From: Halomonas daqiaonensis
Lineage (GTDB): Bacteria; Pseudomonadota; Gammaproteobacteria; Pseudomonadales; Halomonadaceae
Direction of reading: 5' to 3'
Assembly (NCBI RefSeq): GCF_900109725.1
Contig: NZ_FOBC01000026.1
Location: 1-50,137 of the forward strand
Length of the DNA stretch: 50,137 nucleotides
This document shows, piece after piece, positions 25,459-33,615 of the stretch; the first letter of the stretch is position 1, and each line of letters begins with the position of its first letter. Below the pieces are notes generated by a model. It saw only the letters and a list, made by a program, of their open reading frames with translations, was not told the DNA's origin and did not search any database. Made by a program: the position numbers and the translations under genes.

Positions 25459-26481
25459 ATGAAAATTCTCGTGACCGGTAACGCCGGCTTTATCGGCTTC
25501 CACACCGCCAAGCGCCTGCTGGAGCGGGGCGACAGCGTGATCGGCTTCGATGTGGTCAACGACTACTACGACCCGACGATCAAGGAAGCACGCCTCAAGA
25601 TTCTGGAGGAGACGGCAGCGCGCACCGGCAGCGAATACGTGTTCGTGCGTGAGGATCTCGCCGACCTGCAGGCGGTGAGTGCGGCGTTCGAGGCGTACCA
25701 GCCGGAGCGGGTGATCCACCTTGCTGCCCAGGCCGGGGTGCGCTACTCGTTGGAGAACCCGCATGCCTACGTGCAGAGCAACGTGGTGGCCTTCACCAAT
25801 ATGCTGGAGGCGTGCCGGCATCACCAGGTGCAGCATTTGACCTTCGCCAGCACCAGCAGCGTGTATGGGGCTAATACCAAGATGCCGTTCTCGGAGCACG
25901 AGGGCGTCGATCATCCGCTGCAGTTCTATGCCGCCACCAAGAAGGCCAACGAGCTGATGGCGCATAGCTACAGCCATCTTTACCGCCTGCCGACTACCGG
26001 GCTGCGTTTTTTCACCGTCTATGGCCCCTGGGGCCGCCCGGACATGGCGCTTTTCCTGTTCACCAGGAAAACCCTGACCGGCGAGCCGATCCCGGTGTTC
26101 AACCATGGCAACCACACTCGCGACTTCACCTATATCGACGACATCGTCGAGGGGGTGATCCGCGCCAGCGACGATATCGCTCAGCCCAATCCTGCGTGGA
26201 ACAGCGATGCCCCGGACCCCGCCACCAGTAACGCGCCTTACCGCCTCTTCAACATCGGCAATAACGACCCGGTGAAACTCTCCGCCTATATCGAGGCAAT
26301 CGAGGAGGCGCTGGGCAAGAAAGCGATCAAGGAGTTGCTGCCCTTGCAGCCGGGCGACGTGCCGGATACCTACGCCGACAGCACTGAGCTTGAGAAGGCG
26401 GTGGGCTACAAGCCTGCCACTCCGGTGAAGGAGGGCGTGGCGAATTTCGTGGCGTGGTACCGGGATTTCTATCATGTCTAA
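25459..26481 (+). CDS. UDP-glucuronate 4-epimerase type NAD-dependent epimerase
   Basis: A 340-residue extended SDR enzyme. [11 protein letters not shown] is the NAD-binding loop; the catalytic residues are S133 region, Y157 and K161 (YAATKK). [20 protein letters not shown] and [16 protein letters not shown] match UDP-glucuronate 4-epimerases, which make UDP-galacturonate. The start is set at 25459: AGG at 25450-25452 abuts the earlier ATG at 25453 but is correctly spaced for this one, and the family starts MKILVTG. It is followed after nine bases by UDP-glucose dehydrogenase, which supplies its substrate. The two form a short operon. Confidence 0.9.
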   Translation: MKILVTGNAGFIGFHTAKRLLERGDSVIGFDVVNDYYDPTIKEARLKILEETAARTGSEYVFVREDLADLQAVSAAFEAYQPERVIHLAAQAGVRYSLENPHAYVQSNVVAFTNMLEACRHHQVQHLTFASTSSVYGANTKMPFSEHEGVDHPLQFYAATKKANELMAHSYSHLYRLPTTGLRFFTVYGPWGRPDMALFLFTRKTLTGEPIPVFNHGNHTRDFTYIDDIVEGVIRASDDIAQPNPAWNSDAPDPATSNAPYRLFNIGNNDPVKLSAYIEAIEEALGKKAIKELLPLQPGDVPDTYADSTELEKAVGYKPATPVKEGVANFVAWYRDFYHV

Positions 26482-26490
26482 GGAGCAAGG

Positions 26491-27846
26491 ATGAACGTTA
26501 CGGTTTTCGGCACCGGCTACGTGGGCCTGGTGCAGGGCACCATCCTGGCTGAGGTCGGCCATCAGGTGATCTGTGTCGACGTCGACGCCGAGAAGATCGA
26601 GAAGCTCAAGCAGGGTCATATCCCGATCTACGAGCCGGGCCTGGAGGCACTGGTCAAGGAGAACAGCGCTTCCGGACGGCTGCAGTTCACCACTGATGCG
26701 ACCATGGCGGTGGCCCATGGCGATATCCAGTTCATCGCCGTGGGTACGCCCTCGGATGAAGACGGCAGCGCCGACCTTAAGCACGTGCTCAAGGTGGCCG
26801 AGACCATTGCCGAGCACATGGAAGCCCATCGCATCATTGTGGATAAGTCCACCGTGCCGGTGGGTACCGCCGACAAGGTGAGCGCGCGAATGGCGGAAGT
26901 GCTGGAGAGGCGGGGCAGGGCGGAGCTGACCTTCGATGTGGTGTCCAACCCCGAGTTCCTCAAGGAAGGCAGCGCGGTCGCCGATTGCCAGAAGCCGGAC
27001 CGCATCATCATCGGCACCGAGGATGAGGCCACGGTGGAGGTGATGCGTGAGCTCTACGCCCCCTTCAGCCGCCAGCACGAGAAGATCATCGTGATGGATG
27101 TGAAGAGCGCCGAGCTCACCAAGTACGCGGCCAACTGCATGCTGGCCACCAAGATCAGCTTCATGAACGAGATCGCCAACCTGGCCGAGCGCCTGGGGGC
27201 GGATATCGAAGCTGTTCGCCAGGGCATCGGCAGCGACCCGCGCATCGGCTATCACTTCATCTATCCCGGGGTGGGCTACGGTGGCTCCTGCTTCCCCAAG
27301 GATGTACAAGCGCTGATTCGCACCGCTGACGCCATCGGCTTCGACAGCAAGGTGCTCAAGGCGGTTGAGGCGCGTAACGCCGAGCAGAAGACCACCCTGT
27401 TCGCCAAGATTCGCGAGCACTTTGGTGGCGAGCTGGCCGGCAGGACCTTGGCGCTGTGGGGGCTGGCCTTCAAGCCCAACACCGATGACATGCGCGAGGC
27501 GCCTAGCCGCGTGTTGATGGAAGCACTGTGGGAGGCCGGCGCCCGGGTACAGGCCTATGACCCCGAGGCGATGGAAGAGACCCAGCGCCTCTACGGCACC
27601 CGCGACGAGCTCACTCTGTGCGGCACCAAGGAAACGGCCCTGAAGGGCGCCGACGCCTTGGTGATCGTTACCGAGTGGCAGAGCTTCCGCGCGCCGGACT
27701 TCGACCTGATCCATCAACAGCTGAGCGAGCCCAGCATCTTCGACGGGCGCAACATGTACGACCCCGCGCGCATGGCCAGGAAGGGCTTCACCTACTACTC
27801 CGTCGGCCGCCTTCCCTCCCGGGGGCGGAACCAAAAGGCGATTTAG
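26491..27846 (+). CDS. ugd: UDP-glucose 6-dehydrogenase
   Basis: A 451-residue enzyme oxidising UDP-glucose to UDP-glucuronate with two NAD. It has the N-terminal Rossmann motif [34 protein letters not shown], and the catalytic cysteine C267 in [13 protein letters not shown]; the C-terminal domain ends with [12 protein letters not shown]. Normal length. It lies in one operon with the epimerase upstream and ends before a bidirectional terminator shared with the convergent cysQ gene. Together the pair feeds uronic acids to the polysaccharide genes downstream. Confidence 0.95.
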   Translation: MNVTVFGTGYVGLVQGTILAEVGHQVICVDVDAEKIEKLKQGHIPIYEPGLEALVKENSASGRLQFTTDATMAVAHGDIQFIAVGTPSDEDGSADLKHVLKVAETIAEHMEAHRIIVDKSTVPVGTADKVSARMAEVLERRGRAELTFDVVSNPEFLKEGSAVADCQKPDRIIIGTEDEATVEVMRELYAPFSRQHEKIIVMDVKSAELTKYAANCMLATKISFMNEIANLAERLGADIEAVRQGIGSDPRIGYHFIYPGVGYGGSCFPKDVQALIRTADAIGFDSKVLKAVEARNAEQKTTLFAKIREHFGGELAGRTLALWGLAFKPNTDDMREAPSRVLMEALWEAGARVQAYDPEAMEETQRLYGTRDELTLCGTKETALKGADALVIVTEWQSFRAPDFDLIHQQLSEPSIFDGRNMYDPARMARKGFTYYSVGRLPSRGRNQKAI

Positions 27847-27870
27847 GGGCTGGACCCCCTGGACTTAACC

Positions 27871-27898
27871 ACGAAGCCCGGCCTGTGCCGGGCTTCGT
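27871..27898. terminator. Bidirectional terminator between ugd and cysQ
   Basis: ACGAAGCCCGGC / GCCGGGCTTCGT, 12-bp perfect stem with a 4-base loop, between convergent genes. A near copy without the loop lies at 19127-19142, before the group II intron. Confidence 0.85.
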
Positions 27899-27916
27899 CG
27901 TTTCAGGGCTGCCGAT

Positions 27917-28696
27917 TCAGGCCTGATGCCCCCAGACGATAAAGTAGGGGTTGAGGTGTTCCTGAGGCGTGGCGTAGCTGAGCGGCTCGCCTTCCAGGGT
28001 TTCCACTCGGCCCCCAGCTTGCTCGACCACCGCCTGGGCGGCGCCGGTGTCCCATAGGCAGGTGGGGCCGAGGCGCGGGTAGACGTCCGCCTCGCCCTCG
28101 GCGATCAGGCACAGCTTCAGCGAGCTACCCATGGGTACCATATCGTGCTCGCCAAGCTGCTCCAGCCACTCGGCCAGGTCGGGGCTATGGTGGGAGCGGC
28201 TGCCCACCACCCGCCAGGTAGCGCCCTCGGCGGGCTTGCCTGCGACGCGGATCGGCTTTCGTTCGCCGCTGGTGTTTACCTTGAAGGCGCCCATGCCCTC
28301 AGCGGCGAGATAGCTCACCTCCAACGCAGGCGCCACGACCACGCCGAGCACCGGCTTGCCGTTCTCGATCAGTGCGATGTTGACGGTAAACTCGTCATTG
28401 CGCTTGATGAACTCCTTGGTGCCGTCCAACGGGTCCACTAGCCAGTAGCGGCCATCGGCATCCGCGCCGGCAAAGCCCCCGGCATCCTCCTCGGAGAGTA
28501 CTGGTATGCTCTCGGGCAGCGCGTTCAAGCCCACCACGATAACCTCGTGGGCAGCCTTGTCCGCCTCGGTGAGCGGGCTCTTGTCGTCCTTTTCCTCTAC
28601 CGTGAACTCACGGGAGTAGATGGCCATGATGGTGTCGCCGGCGTCTTTGGCGATGGAAAAGACCTGCTCCAGCAGGTCGGGGGGATTCATTGGCAT
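27917..28696 (-). CDS. cysQ: 3'(2'),5'-bisphosphate nucleotidase
   Basis: A 259-residue inositol-monophosphatase-fold enzyme that dephosphorylates PAP to AMP. Metal-binding motifs: LSEEDAGG (E69, E70), WLVDPLDGTKEF (D88, D91), and WDTGAAQAVVEQAGG near the C-terminus. PAP is the by-product of sulfotransferases and of PAPS reduction, so the enzyme fits with the sulfotransferase at 37741 and the cysC tail at 29003. The start at 28696 has AGGGA eight bases upstream; a longer in-frame extension reads through REP palindromes. A 3' relic copy lies at 21084-21212. Confidence 0.92.
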   Translation of the reverse strand: MPMNPPDLLEQVFSIAKDAGDTIMAIYSREFTVEEKDDKSPLTEADKAAHEVIVVGLNALPESIPVLSEEDAGGFAGADADGRYWLVDPLDGTKEFIKRNDEFTVNIALIENGKPVLGVVVAPALEVSYLAAEGMGAFKVNTSGERKPIRVAGKPAEGATWRVVGSRSHHSPDLAEWLEQLGEHDMVPMGSSLKLCLIAEGEADVYPRLGPTCLWDTGAAQAVVEQAGGRVETLEGEPLSYATPQEHLNPYFIVWGHQA

Positions 28697-28744
28697 GTGA
28701 TTGTCCCTATCGGGTAAACCCGGCCCATCCGGCCGGAGGGTTGA

Positions 28745-28994
28745 TGTTGTAGGAGCGGTGTTTGCACCGCGAAAGGAGCGAGAATCGCCGTGCAAGCACA
28801 GCTCCCACAAGAGCACAGCCCCCACAAGCACAATACAGGACTGGGTTTTGTGGGAGCCGTCGGTTCGACGCTTCGACTCGCACGGCGATGGCAACCGGCA
28901 TCCAATCGCGAAGCAAGCTTCGCTCCCACAAGGGCACAGAGCCAGCATAGGGTTGTGGGAGCCGTCGGTTCGACGCTTCGACTCGCACGGCGAT
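28745..28994. repeat. Cluster of REP-type palindromes
   Basis: GTAGGAGCGGTGTTTGCACC, then GCCGTGCAAGCACAGCTCCC, followed by two perfect 42-bp direct repeats at 28848-28889 and 28953-28994 (core GGGAGCCGTCGGTTCGACG). The tail AGGGCACAGAGCCAGCATAG matches that after the palindrome at 23729. A partial copy (TTCGACGCTTCGACTTGCAC) lies at about 30669-30688. Confidence 0.85.
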
Positions 28995-29002
28995 CGGCAG
29001 AA

Positions 29003-29100
29003 TCAAGCGATGAGCTGGCGTTCCCGCAGCCGTTCGATGCCGGTGAAGTTCTTCAGCTCGTCGCGCCGTGCCTTGCGGTAGAGGCCCTTGGGTGAGAGCT
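29003..29100 (-). pseudogene. C-terminal relic of an adenylyl-sulfate kinase (cysC) gene
   Basis: Minus-strand translation: LSPKGLYRKARRDELKNFTG, then IERLRERQLIA and stop. APS kinases carry [20 protein letters not shown] near their C-terminus, so this is the tail of CysC. Everything upstream is replaced by the toxin-antitoxin pair at 29111-29725. CysC makes PAPS; its position upstream of cysQ on the same strand suggests a former cysC-cysQ PAPS-cycling pair. Confidence 0.75.
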
Positions 29101-29110
29101 TAGCGTGCGT

Positions 29111-29425
29111 TCATCCGTGGGCGGAAGGCCGTGAGAGAGGCTTGATGGTAAGGCGCAGCCCCAAGGCGTTGGCGACCTTGCTGATGGTGGCATAAGCGGG
29201 GTTGCCTTCACCGGACAGGGCTTTGTAGAGTCCCTCGCGGCTCATGCCTACTTCCTTGGCCAGTTGGCTCATGTTACGCGCTCGGGCGATATCCCCTAGT
29301 GCAGCAGCCAACAGAGATGGGTCATTTTCCTCCATGATGGCCTCCAGATAGGCCGCAATATCTTCTTCGTTCTGGAGATATTCAGCGGTATCGTAATGGC
29401 CGAATGACACCTTTTGGTTGGTCAT
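29111..29425 (-). CDS. Addiction-module antitoxin, HTH (HI1420-like)
   Basis: A 104-residue XRE-type antitoxin. The N-terminal FGHYDTAEYLQNEEDIAAYL and the DNA-binding region (ARARNMSQLAKEVGMSREGL, then YKALSGEGNPAYATISKVANAL) match the antidote partner of Gp49/RelE-like toxins. The start at 29425 is four bases after the toxin stop, in toxin-first order. It should neutralise the upstream toxin, bind the GTTAAC sites and repress. It looks intact, while the toxin carries a frameshift. Confidence 0.88.
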   Translation of the reverse strand: MTNQKVSFGHYDTAEYLQNEEDIAAYLEAIMEENDPSLLAAALGDIARARNMSQLAKEVGMSREGLYKALSGEGNPAYATISKVANALGLRLTIKPLSRPSAHG

Positions 29426-29429
29426 GAAT

Positions 29430-29725
29430 TCACTCCTCCCATTGCGCGGCAATGGCTTTGGCCCTGTCGATATCCTGTGGCTGGCTGCTTTTGTCGCCAC
29501 CGCAGAGCAGCACCACGATAACGGGCCCTCTGGTGATGTAGTAGACGCGATAACCGGGACCATAGGGAATACGCATTTCCGAAACGCCCTCTCCTACGGG
29601 CTTCACATCCCCCGGGTTCCCATGCTCAACCGCTTGATCCGAGCCGCCACCCTGGCACGGGCCCGCGTGTCGCGTAGGCTTCGGAGCCATCGATCAAACA
29701 CATCTGTTTTTATGAGTTCGAGCAT
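29430..29725 (-). pseudogene. RelE/Gp49-like toxin, frameshifted
   Basis: From the ATG at 29725 the first frame gives MLELIKTDVFDRWLRSLRD, then ARARVAARIKRL, the correct N-terminus for this toxin family. It then shifts; the next frame continues EHGNPGDVKPVGEGVSEMRI, YGPGYRVYY and VIVVLLCGGDKSSQ, the rest of the family. One missing G at about 29636 explains the break. The combined length, about 98 residues, is normal. If the shift is real, the toxin is dead and only a C-terminal piece could be made. Confidence 0.85.
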
Positions 29726-29738
29726 AGTGATAACTGTA

Positions 29739-29772
29739 GTTAACGTTACGGGGAGTGTCAACCAAAGTTAAC
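29739..29772 (-). promoter_or_regulatory. Paired GTTAAC sites upstream of the RelE-like locus
   Basis: GTTAAC at 29739-29744 and again at 29767-29772, each within a longer imperfect palindrome and 28 bases apart (close to whole helical turns). They lie just upstream of the toxin start and probably bind the antitoxin. Confidence 0.5.
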
Positions 29773-29877
29773 ATCCAATACCCATTCGGGTGCATCCGTG
29801 ACCAGCCGCTGCTGGTGTTTCCTTTCTAGCGTAGCTCAAGCTCTAAATTTCCTTAAGGTCATGCCCCTGGCAGCTAA

Positions 29878-29897
29878 GTTACACTACCAAGTGTAAC
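29878..29897 (+). promoter_or_regulatory. Palindromic operator of phd-vapC
   Basis: GTTACACT-ACCA-AGTGTAAC, perfect 8-bp arms, about 50 bases before the antitoxin start. It is a typical Phd/AbrB-type antitoxin operator. TGGTATCGT at 29900-29908 may hold the -10. Confidence 0.75.
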
Positions 29898-29949
29898 CAT
29901 GGTATCGTGAATCGAATGTCAAAAGTCTTGGCAACAAGAGGGCGAAGAG

Positions 29950-30201
29950 ATGCACGCCACGGTAAAAGATCTACGCCTTCAGGCTAGGGCGCTGCTGGCT
30001 GCTACGCAACGCGGCGAAGTTGTTGAAATCACCCTTCGTGGCAAGCCCTGTGCGCGGTTGGTCGGCTTGGCGGCCAATCAAGCGGAAGAACGACCTTCGC
30101 GTAACCCGGCATTTGGGCTATGGGCGGACCGAGAAGAGATGGACGTCGATGCCGAGGTCCGCCGATTTCGTGCATCGCGCACCTTCGGCATCAACGATTG
30201 A
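29950..30201 (+). CDS. Phd/YefM-type antitoxin
   Basis: An 83-residue antitoxin. The N-terminal half (VKDLRLQARALLAATQRGEV, then VEITLRGKPCARLVGL) is the Phd/YefM DNA-binding fold; the C-terminal tail (FGLWADREEMDVDAEVRRF) is the segment that wraps the PIN toxin, with the usual W-A-D-R-E-x-M pattern. Its stop overlaps the vapC start as TGATG, giving strong coupling. Expected to repress through the palindrome at 29878. Confidence 0.88.
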   Translation: MHATVKDLRLQARALLAATQRGEVVEITLRGKPCARLVGLAANQAEERPSRNPAFGLWADREEMDVDAEVRRFRASRTFGIND

Positions 30202-30581
30202 TGCTGGTCGACACCGATGTGCTGATCTGGAACCTGCGCGGGAATACCGCCGCAGCCAACAGGTTGGATGAGATGCCGGGCTTTGCGATCTCCGCCATCA
30301 GCTACATGGAACTGGTTCAAGGCCTGCGCAACACGCAAGAGCTTCGTCAGTTGCGTCGGGCCATGCGCTACTGGGAGACCGAACTTGTGCATCTGGAGGA
30401 GGGCATTTCGGCACGTGCCACTTTCCTGGTCGAGAGCTATGCGCTCAGCCACAGCATGCAGATGGCCGATGCATTGATTGCGGCAACCGCGTTGGAACTT
30501 GGGGTGACGCTGCTAACTGCCAACGATCGCCACTATCGCCACATCGATGGCCTGGAGGTCGAGATCTTCCGCCCGACGTGA
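30201..30581 (+). CDS. vapC: VapC-type PIN-domain ribonuclease toxin
   Basis: A 126-residue PIN-domain protein. The acidic catalytic set is present: D4 and D6 in MLVDTDVLIW, E in ISYMELVQG, D in MQMADALIAATA, and D in LLTANDRHY. VapC toxins cleave tRNA or rRNA. The start at 30201 overlaps the antitoxin stop by one base; a longer frame upstream is out of the family pattern. It is one of the few toxins in the window without a lesion. Confidence 0.92.
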   Translation: MLVDTDVLIWNLRGNTAAANRLDEMPGFAISAISYMELVQGLRNTQELRQLRRAMRYWETELVHLEEGISARATFLVESYALSHSMQMADALIAATALELGVTLLTANDRHYRHIDGLEVEIFRPT

Positions 30582-30932
30582 TCACGCTCCCGTGAAGAAG
30601 ACAATGCGCGTTGCGACAAGCTGAGCTGCCGCGTTCGGATCAGGAGGTAGCCCGCATCCCTTGCTATGCAGCGTTCGACGCTTCGACTTGCACGGCGATG
30701 AATGTCGGGGTGTGCCATTGTGGCCGCGGTGGCGGCTCTGTATCCTTCAGCGACCAAGTAATCTTAGCCTCCGGCTACCGTGTGCGGCGCTCATTCGGCG
30801 CTCAGCGTGGAGCCGGCCGGTACAGTTGCGTAGAATGGCGCGACCATCGAAGGATGTCGTCACGGGGGCAGGGCCTACCTGGCCATATCCCTGTTTCTGA
30901 AGGGCATGGGAATGCGCCCGGGACAATCCTCG
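30582..30932. other. Gene-free region before the polysaccharide operon
   Basis: Holds a partial REP copy at about 30669-30688 and otherwise no supported gene. The promoter of the wec operon should lie here; no boxes are clear enough to place it. Confidence 0.5.
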
Positions 30933-30944
30933 GGCGGTAGCGTG
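30933..30944 (+). promoter_or_regulatory. ops element (RfaH recruitment site)
   Basis: GGCGGTAGCGTG is a perfect match to the operon-polarity-suppressor consensus. It lies in the leader 133 bases before wecB. RfaH loads on RNA polymerase paused at this site and lets it read long polysaccharide operons. This predicts that wecB through the downstream glycosyltransferases form one RfaH-dependent transcript. Confidence 0.85.
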
Positions 30945-30970
30945 CCTGTTTCCGGCACATCCTGACTCCA

Positions 30971-30990
30971 GTGCCTCGTTTGGCACTTTC
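30971..30990 (+). promoter_or_regulatory. Leader hairpin after ops
   Basis: AGTGCC-TCGTTT-GGCACT followed by TT. It is a short stem 26 bases after the ops site, and may act in pausing or as a weak terminator overcome by RfaH. Confidence 0.4.
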
Positions 30991-31076
30991 GGTAGAGACG
31001 CCTTCGGCTGCGCCGTTGGATAGCCGCCGGCATACCTGACCCTGCCCCCATCAATCGAGACATCCTCCGCCTACTT

Positions 31077-32204
31077 ATGCCCATCAAGATCCTCTGTGTG
31101 TTCGGCACGCGTCCCGAAGCCATCAAGATGGCGCCCCTTGCCCTGTCCCTCGCCGCCGATGAGCGCTTCGAGGCGCAGGTCTGCGTGACCGGCCAGCACC
31201 GCGAAATGCTGGATCAGGTGCTGGACCTCTTTGAACTGATACCCGACCACGACCTGAACATCATGAAGCCGGGGCAGGATCTCACCGACGTGACCACGTC
31301 GATCCTGCAAGGCATGAAGGGCGTTCTGGCCGAGGTCAAGCCGGACATCGTGCTGGTGCATGGCGACACGGCGACCACCTTCGCCACCACGCTGGCGGCC
31401 TACTACCAGCAGATTCCGGTGGGGCATGTGGAAGCCGGCTTGCGCACCGGCAACATCTACTCCCCCTGGCCGGAAGAAGCCAACCGCAAGCTGACCGGTG
31501 CCCTGGCCGAGCTGCACTTCGCACCTACCGAGCGCTCCAGCCAAAATTTGCTAGAAGAGGGGGTTGCGCCGGCCAAGGTGCATGTCACTGGTAACACGGT
31601 GATCGACGCTCTGCTGGAGGTAGTGCATAAGCTCGAGGATAGCGAACGATTTCAGCAACAGTTCGCCGAGCAGTTCGACTTCCTGGATGCCAACCGTAAG
31701 TTGATCCTGGTGACGGGACATCGGCGCGAGAGTTTCGGTGGCGGCTTCGAGCGGATCTGCCGGGCGCTTCACGATACCGCCGCAGAGCATTCCGAGACTC
31801 AGCTCGTCTACCCGGTGCACTTGAACCCCAATGTCCTTGAGCCTGTCAAGCGCCTGCTCTCCGACATCGACAACGTGCACCTGATTGAGCCGCTGGATTA
31901 TCTGCCGTTCGTCTACCTGATGAACCGGGCCCACCTGATCCTCACCGATTCTGGTGGCATCCAGGAAGAGGCACCGTCACTGGGCAAGCCCGTGCTGGTG
32001 ATGCGGGATACCACCGAGCGGCCGGAAGCCGTGGATGCCGGTACCGTCAAGCTGGTGGGAACCGATGTGGCGAGGATCGTCGATGAGATGCATACCCTGC
32101 TGACCGACAGTGCCGCCTACGAGGCCATGAGCTATGCCCATAATCCATACGGCGATGGCAAGGCTTGCAGCCGCATTCTCGAGATCCTGGCCAGCACCCT
32201 GTAG
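31077..32204 (+). CDS. wecB: UDP-N-acetylglucosamine 2-epimerase (non-hydrolysing)
   Basis: A 375-residue enzyme that converts UDP-GlcNAc to UDP-ManNAc. Motifs: [15 protein letters not shown] at the N-terminus, [42 protein letters not shown], and [19 protein letters not shown]. Normal length with all recognised substrate-binding residues. It is the first gene after the ops leader and is followed by wecC, the next step in the pathway. In Enterobacteria this pair serves ECA; here it more likely serves capsule or O-antigen. Confidence 0.95.
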   Translation: MPIKILCVFGTRPEAIKMAPLALSLAADERFEAQVCVTGQHREMLDQVLDLFELIPDHDLNIMKPGQDLTDVTTSILQGMKGVLAEVKPDIVLVHGDTATTFATTLAAYYQQIPVGHVEAGLRTGNIYSPWPEEANRKLTGALAELHFAPTERSSQNLLEEGVAPAKVHVTGNTVIDALLEVVHKLEDSERFQQQFAEQFDFLDANRKLILVTGHRRESFGGGFERICRALHDTAAEHSETQLVYPVHLNPNVLEPVKRLLSDIDNVHLIEPLDYLPFVYLMNRAHLILTDSGGIQEEAPSLGKPVLVMRDTTERPEAVDAGTVKLVGTDVARIVDEMHTLLTDSAAYEAMSYAHNPYGDGKACSRILEILASTL

Positions 32205-32278
32205 CAAGCCGGCATCGCTCGCCTTGGTATCGCATCAGCTCCAGACTCCTTGAACTCAACCTGTCTTTGGACGGAACC

Positions 32279-33565
32279 ATGAACTACGACACCATCTCCG
32301 TTATTGGTCTCGGTTATATTGGCCTGCCGACGGCTGCCGTTATTGCCTCTCGTCGCAAGCAGGTCATCGGCGTAGATATCAACCAGCACGCCGTGGATAC
32401 CATCAACCGCGGCGATATTCATATCGTCGAGCCCGAGCTGGATATCGTGGTTCATGCCGCCGTGAAGGAAGGCTACCTGCGGGCGGCGACTCGCCCCGAG
32501 TCGGCGGATGCCTTCCTGATTGCCGTTCCCACCCCGTTCAAGGCAGAGAACGGCAACGACCACGTACCGGACCTTACCTATATCGAGTCGGCGAGCAAGG
32601 CCGTTGCCCAGGTGCTGAAGGCGGGTGATCTGGTAATTCTTGAGTCCACCTCGCCGGTGGGTGCCACCGAGCAGATGGCGGCCTGGCTGGCCGAAGCGCG
32701 GCCCGATCTCACCTTCCCGCAGACCCATGGGGAAGCGTCCGATATCCGCATTGCCCATTGCCCCGAGCGCGTGCTGCCCGGCCACGTGGTACGCGAACTG
32801 GTGGAGAACGACCGGGTGATCGGCGGCATGACCGCCAAGTGCTCCGCGGCGGCCACGGCGCTCTACCAGATCTTCGTGGAAGGAGAGTGCATCACCACCA
32901 CGGCGCGTACCGCCGAGATGGCCAAGCTCACCGAGAACAGCTTCCGCGACGTGAACATCGCCTTCGCCAACGAGCTCTCCATCATCTGCGACAAGATCGA
33001 CATCAGCGTGTGGGAGCTGATTCGCCTGGCCAATCGTCATCCGCGGGTCAACATCCTGCAGCCTGGCCCTGGCGTGGGCGGCCACTGTATTGCCGTGGAC
33101 CCCTGGTTCATCGTCAGCGAGACACCAGATGAGGCGCGCCTGATCCGCACCGCGAGGGAGGTCAACGATGGCAAGCCGCAGTGGGTGGTCGACAAGGTCA
33201 ACGAGGCCGTGGGCAAGTACCTGAGTGCCAATCCGGACAAGACCGCCAGGGACGTGACCATCGCCTGCTTCGGGCTCGCGTTCAAGCCGGATATCGATGA
33301 TCTGCGGGAAAGCCCGGCCTTGAAGATCGCAGAGGCCATCGTAGCGAAGCATCCCGGCCAGTCTATGATGGTGGAACCGAATATCGGCAGTCTTCCTGGA
33401 GAGAAGTTAGGCGATGCTCAGCTGGTCGACATGAACGACGCGCTGGAGTCAGCGGATGTGCTGGTCATGCTAGTGGATCACAAGCCATTCAAGAACATCA
33501 TCGTAAAGGATACCGATCGCGACTACTTAATTGATACCAGAGGCGTTTGGGCGGAAAAGAACTAA
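32279..33565 (+). CDS. wecC: UDP-N-acetyl-D-mannosamine dehydrogenase
   Basis: A 428-residue UDP-sugar dehydrogenase making UDP-ManNAcA, a precursor of acidic polysaccharides. NAD motif VIGLGYIGLPTAA; ESTSPVGATEQMA; the catalytic cysteine C270 in PGPGVGGHCIAVDPWF; HCPERVLPG. The ATG at 32279 is chosen by alignment with the family start; the in-frame extension upstream overlaps the end of wecB without homology. It supplies an acidic sugar for the glycosyltransferases that follow. Confidence 0.95.
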   Translation: MNYDTISVIGLGYIGLPTAAVIASRRKQVIGVDINQHAVDTINRGDIHIVEPELDIVVHAAVKEGYLRAATRPESADAFLIAVPTPFKAENGNDHVPDLTYIESASKAVAQVLKAGDLVILESTSPVGATEQMAAWLAEARPDLTFPQTHGEASDIRIAHCPERVLPGHVVRELVENDRVIGGMTAKCSAAATALYQIFVEGECITTTARTAEMAKLTENSFRDVNIAFANELSIICDKIDISVWELIRLANRHPRVNILQPGPGVGGHCIAVDPWFIVSETPDEARLIRTAREVNDGKPQWVVDKVNEAVGKYLSANPDKTARDVTIACFGLAFKPDIDDLRESPALKIAEAIVAKHPGQSMMVEPNIGSLPGEKLGDAQLVDMNDALESADVLVMLVDHKPFKNIIVKDTDRDYLIDTRGVWAEKN

Positions 33566-33615
33566 AGTTCTTGACTTGATAGTCTACATCTGGTTATAAG
33601 GCTAGAGGTGTCGCG

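Noticed and set aside
25390..27834. An 814-residue minus-strand gene
   Set aside because: It is the antisense shadow of the epimerase and UDP-glucose dehydrogenase genes, both of which have full motif sets.
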